Below are positions 35,504-44,128 of a DNA stretch of 64,000 nt, one piece after another. Position 1 is the first letter of the stretch, and every line of letters begins with the position of its first letter. This DNA is from Sphingopyxis jiangsuensis (GTDB taxonomy: Bacteria; Pseudomonadota; Alphaproteobacteria; Sphingomonadales; Sphingomonadaceae). A model generated the notes under the pieces. That model ran no database searches and was not told the origin of the DNA. It saw only the letters and a list, made by a program, of their open reading frames with translations. The stretch spans positions 887,524 through 951,523 of the forward strand of contig NZ_JAERPO010000002.1 in the NCBI RefSeq assembly GCF_016734905.1. Reading direction: 5' to 3'. The position numbers and the translations under genes are program-made.

Positions 35504-37597
35504 ATGCTGCGGCAATATGAACTTGTCGAGCGCGTGCGCGCTTATGATCCCGACGTCGACGAGGCGTTGCTCAATCGCGCCTATGTCTTCACGGTCCAGA
35601 AGCACGGCAGCCAGAAGCGCGCATCGGGCGACCCCTATTTCAGCCATCCGGTCGAAGTCGCGGGAATCCTGACCGACCTGCACCTCGACAGCGAAACCAT
35701 CGTCACCGCACTGCTCCACGACACGCTCGAGGATACGCTGACGACCCCCGAAGAGATTGAGCGGCTGTTCGGCAGCGACGTCGGACGGCTCGTCGACGGG
35801 GTGACCAAGCTTTCGAAGATCGAGGCGCAGACGGAAAATGAGCGCGCCGCCGAAAATCTGCGCAAATTCCTGCTCGCCATGTCGGACGATATCCGCGTGC
35901 TGCTCGTCAAGCTCGCCGACCGGCTGCACAACATGCGCACGCTGCATTTCATCCAGAATCCCGACAAGCGCCGCCGCATCGCCAAGGAGACGATGGAAAT
36001 CTATGCCCCGCTTGCTGAGCGGATCGGCATGTACGAATATATGCGCGAAATGCAGCTGCTCGCCTTTCGCGAGCTTGAGCCCGAGGCCTATGCGACGATC
36101 ACCGGACGGCTCGCCAAACTGACCGCCGGCGGCAAGGACAAGGTCACCGCGATCAGCCGCGAGTTCAAGGAACTGCTCGCCAAGAGCGGGATCGAGGCCG
36201 ACGTGTCGGGGCGCGAGAAGCACCCCTATTCGATCTGGCGCAAGATGCAGGAACGGCACGTCAGCTTCGAGCAGGTGACCGACATCATCGCCTTTCGCAT
36301 CGTCACCCCCACCGACGCCGATTGCTATGCCGCGCTCGGCCTGATCCACCGCAAGTGGAAAATGGTGCCGGGTCGGTTTAAGGACTATATCTCGACGCCC
36401 AAGCGCAACGGATATCGCTCGCTCCACACGACGATCATGCACCAGCAGAATATGCGGATCGAAATCCAGATCCGCAGCGAGGCGATGCACCAGCAGTCCG
36501 AATTCGGCTTCGCCGCGCACTGGGCCTATAAGCAGGGCGGCAGCGGCCCCGACGGACAGGCGGGGTGGATCCGCGACCTCATCGAAATCCTCGAACAGAC
36601 GCACGATCCCGACGAGCTGCTCGAAAACACGCGCATCGCGATGTATCAGGATCGCATCTTTGCCTTCACGCCAAAGGGCAGCCTGTTCCAGCTGCCGAAG
36701 GGCGCGACGCCGATCGATTTCGCCTATGCTGTTCACACCGGGCTCGGCGACCGGACGGTAGGCGCGAAGGTCAACGGCCGGCTCGTCCCGCTCCGCACGC
36801 AGCTCGCCAATGGCGATACGGTCGAGATATTGTCGTCGGACAAACAGACGCCGCAGCCCGCGTGGCTGGGCTTTGCCGTCACCGGCAAGGCGCGCGCGGC
36901 GATCCGGCGTCATGTGCGGTCGAAGGAAAAGGTCGAGCTCGCCGCGCTCGGGCGCAAGATGTACGACGAAATCGTCGAGCGGCTGCCGAACAAGGTCGGC
37001 GACAAGGCACGCGCCGCGGCGCGCGAACGGCTGAAATTCGATGACGATGCCGCGCTTTATGTAGCGATCGGGAAACGCCAGCTGTCGGACAACCAGCTAC
37101 TCGAGGCGCTCGTCCCCGGCATCACCGCCGAGATGAAATCAAAACCGGGCAAGCTGCGCCAAGGCGCGGCGGTGTCGATCGAGGGGCTGACCCCCGGCGT
37201 CGCCTACAAGCTCGCCGATTGCTGCCACCCCGTCCCCGGCGACCGCATCGTCGGCCTTGCGCGCGAGGGCGAGGGGATAGAGGTGCATGTCATCGACTGC
37301 CCGAGCCTTGCCGACGGGGTCGATGCCGACTGGATCGATCTGCGATGGCAGGAGGATAGCGAGGGCGGCAACGCGCGGCTGTGCGTCGTCATCCTCAACG
37401 AACCCGGCACGCTCGCCGAAATGTCGGGCATCCTCGCCGCCAATATGGCGAACATCACCAATTTGCGGCTGTCGAACCGCGAGGGCGATTTTCACACCTA
37501 CGACATCGTCGTCGAGGTGCGCGACGTCCACCATGTGATGCGCATCCTGTCGGCGCTGCGCGCGTCCGACAGCGTGGTGCAGGCAGAGCGGCTTTAG
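35504..37597 (+). CDS. rsh: Bifunctional (p)ppGpp synthetase/hydrolase (RelA/SpoT homolog)
   Basis: Controls the stringent response, 697 residues. The N-terminal HD hydrolase has TALLHDTLEDT and VKLADRLHNMRTL. The synthetase has GREKHPYSIWRKM, FKDYISTPKRNGYRSLHTT and EIQIRSEAMHQQSEFGFAAHWAYK. TGS (about 385), a helical region with the ADCCHPVPGD zinc-finger motif and a C-terminal ACT domain (VVILNEPGTLAEMSGILA) follow. Both catalytic sites look intact, as expected for the single Rsh of alphaproteobacteria. The ATG at 35504 was chosen from family alignment; the frame is open upstream. Confidence 0.95.
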   Translation: MLRQYELVERVRAYDPDVDEALLNRAYVFTVQKHGSQKRASGDPYFSHPVEVAGILTDLHLDSETIVTALLHDTLEDTLTTPEEIERLFGSDVGRLVDGVTKLSKIEAQTENERAAENLRKFLLAMSDDIRVLLVKLADRLHNMRTLHFIQNPDKRRRIAKETMEIYAPLAERIGMYEYMREMQLLAFRELEPEAYATITGRLAKLTAGGKDKVTAISREFKELLAKSGIEADVSGREKHPYSIWRKMQERHVSFEQVTDIIAFRIVTPTDADCYAALGLIHRKWKMVPGRFKDYISTPKRNGYRSLHTTIMHQQNMRIEIQIRSEAMHQQSEFGFAAHWAYKQGGSGPDGQAGWIRDLIEILEQTHDPDELLENTRIAMYQDRIFAFTPKGSLFQLPKGATPIDFAYAVHTGLGDRTVGAKVNGRLVPLRTQLANGDTVEILSSDKQTPQPAWLGFAVTGKARAAIRRHVRSKEKVELAALGRKMYDEIVERLPNKVGDKARAAARERLKFDDDAALYVAIGKRQLSDNQLLEALVPGITAEMKSKPGKLRQGAAVSIEGLTPGVAYKLADCCHPVPGDRIVGLAREGEGIEVHVIDCPSLADGVDADWIDLRWQEDSEGGNARLCVVILNEPGTLAEMSGILAANMANITNLRLSNREGDFHTYDIVVEVRDVHHVMRILSALRASDSVVQAERL

Positions 37598-37639
37598 GTT
37601 CGCGATGTCTGTTGTGGGGTGGGGAACGGCCGTTCGAAT

Positions 37640-37770
37640 CCTCCCTGTCGCGAAGCGATGGGGAGGTGGCAGCGCGAAGCGCTGACGGAGGGGCTATGGT
37701 GCAGCGTGACGGCCCCTCCACCACCGCCTGCGGCGGCGGTCCCCCTCCCCATGCCTCCGGCACAGGGAGG
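37640..37770. repeat. Long intergenic mosaic palindromic element
   Basis: Outer arms CCTCCCTGT (37640-37648) and ACAGGGAGG (37762-37770) are perfect inverted copies. Inside are nested hairpins such as AGCGCGAAGCGCT and ACCGCCTGCGGCGGCGGT. The motif style (gcgaagcgatggggagg) is familiar from dispersed sphingomonad repeats. It lies between convergent rsh and the decahaem gene. Confidence 0.75.
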
Positions 37771-37808
37771 AAATCATGTTCGCAATCGGTCGCAACCCGC
37801 CGCTACCC

Positions 37809-40800
37809 TCAGTTCGCAAAGGTCAGCGGCGGGCGCCATGCGGCCTGATCGACCTCGTCGCGCACCTTGTAGACGAATCCCTTGCCGTTCAGGAACAGCT
37901 TCTCCATTTCCGCGCGCGTGAAGGGGCGCGATCCGAGGCGGCCGAAGACCGCCATCTGCCCGCCGCTCTCGTCGACCGCGCGGTCGCGGTCGAGGCCCTT
38001 TGACAGCGCGAGCGCGGGCGACGGGGTTTTGGCCCAGGCGATAAGCTGCGGCGTCGGCTTCGGAGAGAAGCCATAAAGGCCGGGGTTGTCGGGGCTGGTG
38101 AGCTGGATCACCTTGATGCCGCCGCGCCCGTCGGCGACATAGGCAAAGAGCGACGCGTTGGTCGACGCGACGATCACATCCTCGGCATCGCGCATCGCGC
38201 CGTCGAAGGTGAGCGCCGGCCATGCGACCGGCGCGGCGGGGCGCGTGACATCGACGATGACGAGCCCGTCCTGCTTCGCTGCGACATACATATAGGTTCG
38301 CGCGAGGTAGATTTTGCGCGCATCGGCGAGCCGCACGGTGCCCGACGGCACCGCGACCGGGTGCGCCATATCGGTGACGTCGAACAGCTTCACGCCTTCG
38401 GCATCGGTCACCCACAGGTAGCGGAACTGCACCGCGCTTGCTCGCGCGTCGCTGAGCGGGATTTGCGCTGTGACTTTCGGTTCGAGCGGCGTCGACAGGT
38501 CGAGCACGACGAGCCCCGCGTCGGTGGTGATATAGGCAAAGCTGCCCGCGAGCGTCACATGCCGCGCGCCCGCCAGCACATTGCCCTCGTTCCACGTCAG
38601 CGCGCGTTTCAGCTTGTTGTTGCGAAATTCGCCGTCGGCCATCGTGTCGACATCGACGAGCACCAGACCCTCGACGCTGTCGGTGATCACCGCATAGCGA
38701 TAGATGGGATGCATTTCCTGTTCGAGATTTTCGGGGAAATTCTTGACGATATTCTCGTTGCGGCTGACGCTGATCGGCTGCGTCGTCGCGAGCGCCATGC
38801 AGGTCGCATTCTTCGTCCGCACATGCGTGTCATGGCCGAGCGGCGAGAAGGGCGCGCGGACGATGCGTTCGGAAAAGCCCTTGTTGCCGATCGACGCGAC
38901 GTCATAGACGCGGAAGCCGCCCCGCCCTTCCGCCACGAACATATATTCGCCGCGCTGTTGCAGGCAGTTCACCCGGCCGCTGGTGTCCTGAACGATATTG
39001 GCAAATTCCTCGAGCGCCCTGGTCTCGCCCGATCCCTTTGCGTCGAAGGTCTTGCCGCGCACCCAATTCTTGAGCTCACGGCCATTTTGTTCGACGTGGA
39101 GCTTCCAATAGTCGGGGTAGGAATAGCGGTGGAGGTATGAGCCGATCACCGCCTGCGGCTCGTCCCATTCGGTGACGCGCGTCGCCTGAAACCCGTCCTC
39201 CATTCCCGACCAGACATTGAGCCCGACGAAATTGACGAAATTGGTGCCGAGCAGCAGCAGCTGCGACATGATCGCATTATTGTCGTCGGCGGCCGACAGG
39301 TGGCAGTCGGTGCACTGCTTGGTTTCCTGTTTGCGGACCGTGTGCGGGAAATGCGGCGCGAAGGCCTGGCTCGAATAGCCCGCCGACGAGATCGGCGGTT
39401 GCTGGATATAGATGCGCTCGCGGTTGATATTGGTCGACGAGAGGATCAGCGCCGAGGTCGAACGCACCGGAGTGATGATGCCGCGCGGGTTGCCGTCGGC
39501 GTCGGGTTCGCCGGGCTTGGTAAGCTGGTGGCGGCCGAGCTGGAACATTTCGTCGCGCGCGACCTGGGGGTTGTAGGTCGCGAAGTTGCGCGTCTCCTCC
39601 CCCTCAAAATGGTGCATCTTGGTCTTCCAGTTCGCCTCGATCGGCAAATGGCAGCCGCCGCAGCTCGTCGTCCACGACAGGTGACAGGTGAAACAGGTCA
39701 TCTTGTCGTCGCCGTGCGCGCGGTCCTGCTTTACGATGCCCGGCCCCCATTCATAGGTCCCGCTGTCCGAGCCCGAACGCGCCATCAGCTTGGCGCGCGC
39801 CGCCTTGGCGTTGAAATGCTCGCCCGGCGTCACCGCCTGTTTGACGAGGCTGACCTGCCATTCGAGCTTCGGATCGACGATCGAGCGCTGGATGAGGCCG
39901 ATCACCTCGGCATTGTCGTTATACTGGAATTCGAAGCGGCGGCGTCCGTCGGGGTTGCGGAGCAGCGCGAGATTGGTGCCCTGCGGCCGCGCGGCGACGT
40001 TCGAGGTCAAGAGGTTGGGCAGCGCGTCGGCGGTGCCGTGGCAATCCTTGCACGAAATCTCGACGGCATTCGCGACTTCGCCCTGGATATAGCCATTGCC
40101 ATGCGCGTCCTGCGCGAAGTGGCAGTCGGCGCACTGCATCCCCTTTTCGGCGTGGATGTCCATCATATGGACGGTCTTGCCGGGGTTGAGCCCCGCGGGG
40201 ACGAACTTGCCCTCGCGCCCGTCGGCGGTCGCGCTGGTCAGGCAGAGGTCGCGTTCCTTGGAGTCGCTGTAGCTCGAGCAGCTTTTACGCCATTTTTCGG
40301 GGTCGGCGGGGTCGACCATATGCGCGGTGTCGGTCCCCCAGGTCGCCATATTGCCGTCGGCGGTGAGAAGGTTGCCGTTGCGGTCGCGCTTGAAAATGCC
40401 GCGGAAGTTCCAGCCGTGGCCGTGATAGTCGGCGAACTGCGTGTCCTTGTTGCTGTCGTTGACGTCATAGACGTCGCGCAGAAATTCGACATCGGCCCAA
40501 AGGCCCCGCGGCGCGGCGGCCTCGGGATTGCGTTCGAGCACCTGATGCACCTCGGCGGCGGTCGGGTAGCGCTGCTGCTTGAAAAGTTTCTGGTAATCCG
40601 CGTCGCTCATCCCCGGCGGACGCGGCGCGGTATTTTCGGGTCCGGGCCACATCTGCGGCGCGTCCGATTCATAATCCCACATCGTGTAGCCGAGGTAGCT
40701 GTTCAGGAAGATGTTCGGCTGGTGCATGTGACAGGTCATGCACTGCGACGTCGGGATCGCGCGCGTGAAGGCGTGACTGATCGGATGCCCCGCCTCGCGG

Positions 40801-42116
40801 CGCGGCTTGCCGTCCTTACCTTCCTTGCCTTCCTTGCCATGCTCGGGGTCGATCAGCGCACCATGCCCGCCGCCCGCACCGTGGCCGTCGTCGGGCTTGC
40901 CGGCATGACCCTCGCCATGCGTGTCGCCATAGCCCGCGGGCTTCCATTTCTTTTCCGCGATCGTCGGGTCGACCGTCGCGGTCTCGCCGTCGCGGCCATA
41001 TTGGGCATAGGTCAGGCTGTGGCGCGGTTCGCGGTCGTTGGCATAGATGACATGGCAGCCCGCGCAGCCCGAATGGCGGTAATCGCCCGGCTGGTCGTTC
41101 GTCCCCATGAACCACATGAAAGGGTCGTTGAGGCGCGTCTTGTGGATGTTGAGGACGGGGATCGCGACGCGAAGGCCGGTGCCGGGGCCGCGGTTCGACT
41201 GTTTGAGGTCTGGGCGGCCGGGTTCCTCGAGCCGCTGGATCTGCCCCGTCGGGTTGGGCAGGCCGATTTCGGGGAATTGCGTGTTGATGTTGCGCCCGCC
41301 GCGTTCGAACACGCGGAACACGTCGCCCGGCGGGATCACGCTCCAGCGCGGGAGCGGGTACATCTTCGCGAGCGCACCGCGCTTGCGTTCGTCGTCGGTC
41401 AGGATTTTTTCGGACGCGAAACTCGGCTTGCACGCCTCGGCATATTCCTCGCGCGTCAGCTTCGACGAGGGCGAGAGGATGCAGGCGGGGTCGCCGGTGC
41501 GCGTATAAGCCTCGCCGAAGATGTAGTTCTTATAGGGGACGATGCCGTTGTTATACGCCGCGCCGCCCCACAGCATCGCGCCGGTCGACATCAGCGAACG
41601 CTCGGTCGCCTCGATCACCTCCATATGACACGCCCCGCACGCCTCGCGCGCGACGCGATAGTCGCTGGGGTTGACGAAGCGGATGAATTCGGGGGCTTCC
41701 TTGTTGAGCAAAGTATAGCTGCGCACGGGATTCGCCGAGCTGTCGTGCCATGCGCCGGGCAGCGTCGGCTGCGGGTGCGCGACCTTCATCGCGGCGATGT
41801 TGTAGGGGTCCTTATAGCCGAGCTCGGGCCTGCCGAACGCCGCGGGCGAGGTTGAATCGCCGCCGTGGCAGTCGGTGCAGCCGAGCCGCACCGCGGGCGT
41901 CTTGTGCATCGACGGCTGGTCGGTCTGCGTGTGGCAGCTGTAACACCCCGTCGATTTCTCGGCGACTGCGGCCTCGCTCTGCTCGCGCGGCGCAGGGGGG
42001 GTGAAGCGATATTCGATCTTGAGCGGCTTTTCCTCTTCGGCCGCGCGCGTCACGCTCACGCCGACGCCGACGCTCATCAGCAGCAAGGCAAGAAGGGCGA
42101 GGAGGTTACGGGTCAT
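37809..42116 (-). CDS. Decahaem c-type cytochrome fused to an LVIVD-type beta-propeller
   Basis: A 1435-residue exported protein. The signal peptide is residues 1-25 (LLALLALLLMSVGVGVSV). Ten CxxCH haem motifs occur at about residues 58, 80, 160, 351, 459, 662, 689, 808, 819 and 935. A His/Gly/Lys-rich insert spans about 399-448. From about residue 1050 the sequence switches to LVIVD-like blades (LVLVDVDT, LVVLDLSTPLEPK, VKLFDVTDMAHP, LVIVDVTRPAAP), a propeller common in surface proteins. No lipobox is seen. It is last of a four-gene operon with a beta-barrel and another cytochrome, suggesting electron transfer at or across the outer membrane. The frame is open upstream to 42431, but the signal peptide fixes the start at 42116. 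Confidence 0.85.
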   Translation of the reverse strand: MTRNLLALLALLLMSVGVGVSVTRAAEEEKPLKIEYRFTPPAPREQSEAAVAEKSTGCYSCHTQTDQPSMHKTPAVRLGCTDCHGGDSTSPAAFGRPELGYKDPYNIAAMKVAHPQPTLPGAWHDSSANPVRSYTLLNKEAPEFIRFVNPSDYRVAREACGACHMEVIEATERSLMSTGAMLWGGAAYNNGIVPYKNYIFGEAYTRTGDPACILSPSSKLTREEYAEACKPSFASEKILTDDERKRGALAKMYPLPRWSVIPPGDVFRVFERGGRNINTQFPEIGLPNPTGQIQRLEEPGRPDLKQSNRGPGTGLRVAIPVLNIHKTRLNDPFMWFMGTNDQPGDYRHSGCAGCHVIYANDREPRHSLTYAQYGRDGETATVDPTIAEKKWKPAGYGDTHGEGHAGKPDDGHGAGGGHGALIDPEHGKEGKEGKDGKPRREAGHPISHAFTRAIPTSQCMTCHMHQPNIFLNSYLGYTMWDYESDAPQMWPGPENTAPRPPGMSDADYQKLFKQQRYPTAAEVHQVLERNPEAAAPRGLWADVEFLRDVYDVNDSNKDTQFADYHGHGWNFRGIFKRDRNGNLLTADGNMATWGTDTAHMVDPADPEKWRKSCSSYSDSKERDLCLTSATADGREGKFVPAGLNPGKTVHMMDIHAEKGMQCADCHFAQDAHGNGYIQGEVANAVEISCKDCHGTADALPNLLTSNVAARPQGTNLALLRNPDGRRRFEFQYNDNAEVIGLIQRSIVDPKLEWQVSLVKQAVTPGEHFNAKAARAKLMARSGSDSGTYEWGPGIVKQDRAHGDDKMTCFTCHLSWTTSCGGCHLPIEANWKTKMHHFEGEETRNFATYNPQVARDEMFQLGRHQLTKPGEPDADGNPRGIITPVRSTSALILSSTNINRERIYIQQPPISSAGYSSQAFAPHFPHTVRKQETKQCTDCHLSAADDNNAIMSQLLLLGTNFVNFVGLNVWSGMEDGFQATRVTEWDEPQAVIGSYLHRYSYPDYWKLHVEQNGRELKNWVRGKTFDAKGSGETRALEEFANIVQDTSGRVNCLQQRGEYMFVAEGRGGFRVYDVASIGNKGFSERIVRAPFSPLGHDTHVRTKNATCMALATTQPISVSRNENIVKNFPENLEQEMHPIYRYAVITDSVEGLVLVDVDTMADGEFRNNKLKRALTWNEGNVLAGARHVTLAGSFAYITTDAGLVVLDLSTPLEPKVTAQIPLSDARASAVQFRYLWVTDAEGVKLFDVTDMAHPVAVPSGTVRLADARKIYLARTYMYVAAKQDGLVIVDVTRPAAPVAWPALTFDGAMRDAEDVIVASTNASLFAYVADGRGGIKVIQLTSPDNPGLYGFSPKPTPQLIAWAKTPSPALALSKGLDRDRAVDESGGQMAVFGRLGSRPFTRAEMEKLFLNGKGFVYKVRDEVDQAAWRPPLTFAN

Positions 42117-42193
42117 CGTTCGCCCCCCGGCATCGGCAGACAATCCGTTCGCGTCGAGCGAACGGGTTTCGAGAGGGCAAAGGGTCCACTGCA

Positions 42194-44125
42194 TCAGAAG
42201 CTCAAAATCACATTGGCGAGGATCGAGGCATAGGCGTTTTCGCGCTGTCTGTTCTCGAACAAATCCTTGAACCCTTTGCCGGGGAGCAGCACTGCGGCGC
42301 TCAATCGCCCGACGATATTCTGCGTTGCCTTGGGCCGCCAGATCGCCGCGACCGACAGATCGAAGCCGATGTCCTTGGGAATCGAGCCTTCGACGCGCAA
42401 CGCCTGCAGCGACGAGGTATTTTCGAACCACAGATGGTTGGCGTTGACGCTGACGCGCGTCTGCGGCGACAGGTCGAAATCGGCGCCTGCACCAATGAAG
42501 ACGGTGCCGGGGTTGTTGAAATTCGACTGCCCCTCTTCCTTCGACGAGCGCAGCGAATTCAGAATGCCGTTGCGGCCGTTGACCGAAATGACGCGACCGC
42601 CGCCGGCAAAGGGGATCGTCTGGCGAATCCAGTAGCTCGTGTCGGCGCCGCCGAAGATCGGGTTTTCGAAGATCGCGTCGAAGCCGCCCTCGGTCTTGTT
42701 ATAGGGGTCGCCGTCGCCGGTCGCATAAAGCCCCGACAGGCGAAAGCGCATCCAGTCATAGTCGTAGCTGAGTTCGACGGCGCCGAACCCTGCACGGATT
42801 TCCGCGGGCTTGCTGGTGAAAAAGCTGTTCCGGTCCTCGCCGAGCGCGGCATAGAAGCTCGCGGTCAGGTTGATCCGCCCGATGCGCCCGTCGGCGCTGT
42901 AACCCAGATAGACGACGTCATATTCGCGTCCGCGCAGATCGCCGAGCAGCGCGGGGCGCACCGGAAAGCCATTATGGTCGATCTGAACGTCGTTCTTCTC
43001 GCGGTTCATATTGTAGGTCACACTGACCTGGCTGGTCAGCCCGACAACGGGGAAATCCTGGCGATAAAGGTTGCCGGTGAAGATGAAGTCGCTGCGCGGC
43101 GTCTGCGTGATGTCGTTGAGGCCGCTGTTGGTATCCTTTTCGAGCCGCCAGAAGGCCGCGAGATTATATTGGAATCGGTTGTTGTCGCGGTTGCCGAACA
43201 GACGGATGCCGAGCTGGCTGTCGTTGAACAGGAAACCGCGAAAATCGCTCTGGAACGGCTGGATACCAGCGCGGACCGAATAGAAGTCGTAGCGGTCCGA
43301 CGTGTTGCCAAGATGCTTGTCGACGAACAATTCCTGCACGCCGAGAAAACTGTCGTAGCGATGGCTCGCCTTCGACGGGCGCACGTCGAGGATGCGGCGC
43401 TCGGGCACGTCGACATAATTGGCCTGCCAGGCGAGGGTGAGGCGATATTCGACATCGGGTGGCTTGAACGCGGTCGATCCCTTGATCAGCGCGACGCCGC
43501 CGATGAAGGTCTGCGCAGCAACGAAGCTGCGGTTCTTGCCGAACACGTCGAGGCTGCCCGGCCGCTCGGTGGTCTGGACGCCGACCGGAATCGGAAAGGT
43601 GCGCGGCTCGAACACCGTGTCGGACACCGCATTGGCGACGAAGAACCAGTCGTCGCCCTTGATCGGCAGCCATTTCACCTTGCTGCGGTCGATCGCGCGA
43701 TCACCCTTGAGCGTGTTCTGGTGATAAGGGTCGAACCAGCGTTCCTTGACCACGCCCAGCGTTTCAATCAGTCGCCAGCGGTCGGGAACGGGAAGCTGGT
43801 CCTCGATCCCCGGAAAGGCTTGGGGCGGCGGCGGGCGCAGCGCGCCTTCATTGTCCTGGCTCAGCGCATCGGGAAGGTCGGGGCGATAGCCCGGACGGCG
43901 GCGGCCCTCGATGATCTGGGTCACCAGGTCGTCGCCAACCGAATCCTGCCAGTCGACCGGCGGCGGCGGTGGGGTGAGTTCGTCGGTCGGCGCGGCCGCT
44001 TCGGCATGGGGGTCGGCTGCCGCGGGTTCGGGCGAAGGCGTGGGCGGCGGCGCTTCGCTGCCCGGCGCCCCCTGCGCCGCGAGGCTTGCGACGATCGGTA
44101 AAAGGCTGCTTCCCACGAGGCTCAT
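42194..44125 (-). CDS. Outer-membrane beta-barrel protein of the cytochrome cluster
   Basis: A 643-residue exported protein. A short signal-like N-terminus (SSLLPIVASLAAQGA) leads into a Pro/Ala/Glu-rich periplasmic linker (to about residue 58) and a segment rich in WRLIETLGVVKERWFDPYHQNTLKGD-like text (split: ETLGVVKERWFDPYHQN). The rest alternates polar and aromatic residues in about 20 or more strands, ending ILANVILSF, with the C-terminal Phe of outer-membrane proteins. It has no CxxCH. Gaps are 3 nt to the preceding gene and 77 nt to the decahaem gene. By position it could be the barrel of a porin-cytochrome conduit. I do not recognise a named family. Confidence 0.75.
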   Translation of the reverse strand: MSLVGSSLLPIVASLAAQGAPGSEAPPPTPSPEPAAADPHAEAAAPTDELTPPPPPVDWQDSVGDDLVTQIIEGRRRPGYRPDLPDALSQDNEGALRPPPPQAFPGIEDQLPVPDRWRLIETLGVVKERWFDPYHQNTLKGDRAIDRSKVKWLPIKGDDWFFVANAVSDTVFEPRTFPIPVGVQTTERPGSLDVFGKNRSFVAAQTFIGGVALIKGSTAFKPPDVEYRLTLAWQANYVDVPERRILDVRPSKASHRYDSFLGVQELFVDKHLGNTSDRYDFYSVRAGIQPFQSDFRGFLFNDSQLGIRLFGNRDNNRFQYNLAAFWRLEKDTNSGLNDITQTPRSDFIFTGNLYRQDFPVVGLTSQVSVTYNMNREKNDVQIDHNGFPVRPALLGDLRGREYDVVYLGYSADGRIGRINLTASFYAALGEDRNSFFTSKPAEIRAGFGAVELSYDYDWMRFRLSGLYATGDGDPYNKTEGGFDAIFENPIFGGADTSYWIRQTIPFAGGGRVISVNGRNGILNSLRSSKEEGQSNFNNPGTVFIGAGADFDLSPQTRVSVNANHLWFENTSSLQALRVEGSIPKDIGFDLSVAAIWRPKATQNIVGRLSAAVLLPGKGFKDLFENRQRENAYASILANVILSF

Positions 44126-44128
44126 CGC

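Noticed and set aside
39300..41855. 851-residue plus-strand open frame
   Set aside because: Mirror of the decahaem cytochrome gene; Arg/Val/Ala-rich without domains.
42117..42431. Upstream extension of the decahaem cytochrome frame
   Set aside because: It overlaps the 3' end of the barrel gene in another frame, and the signal peptide begins at 42116.
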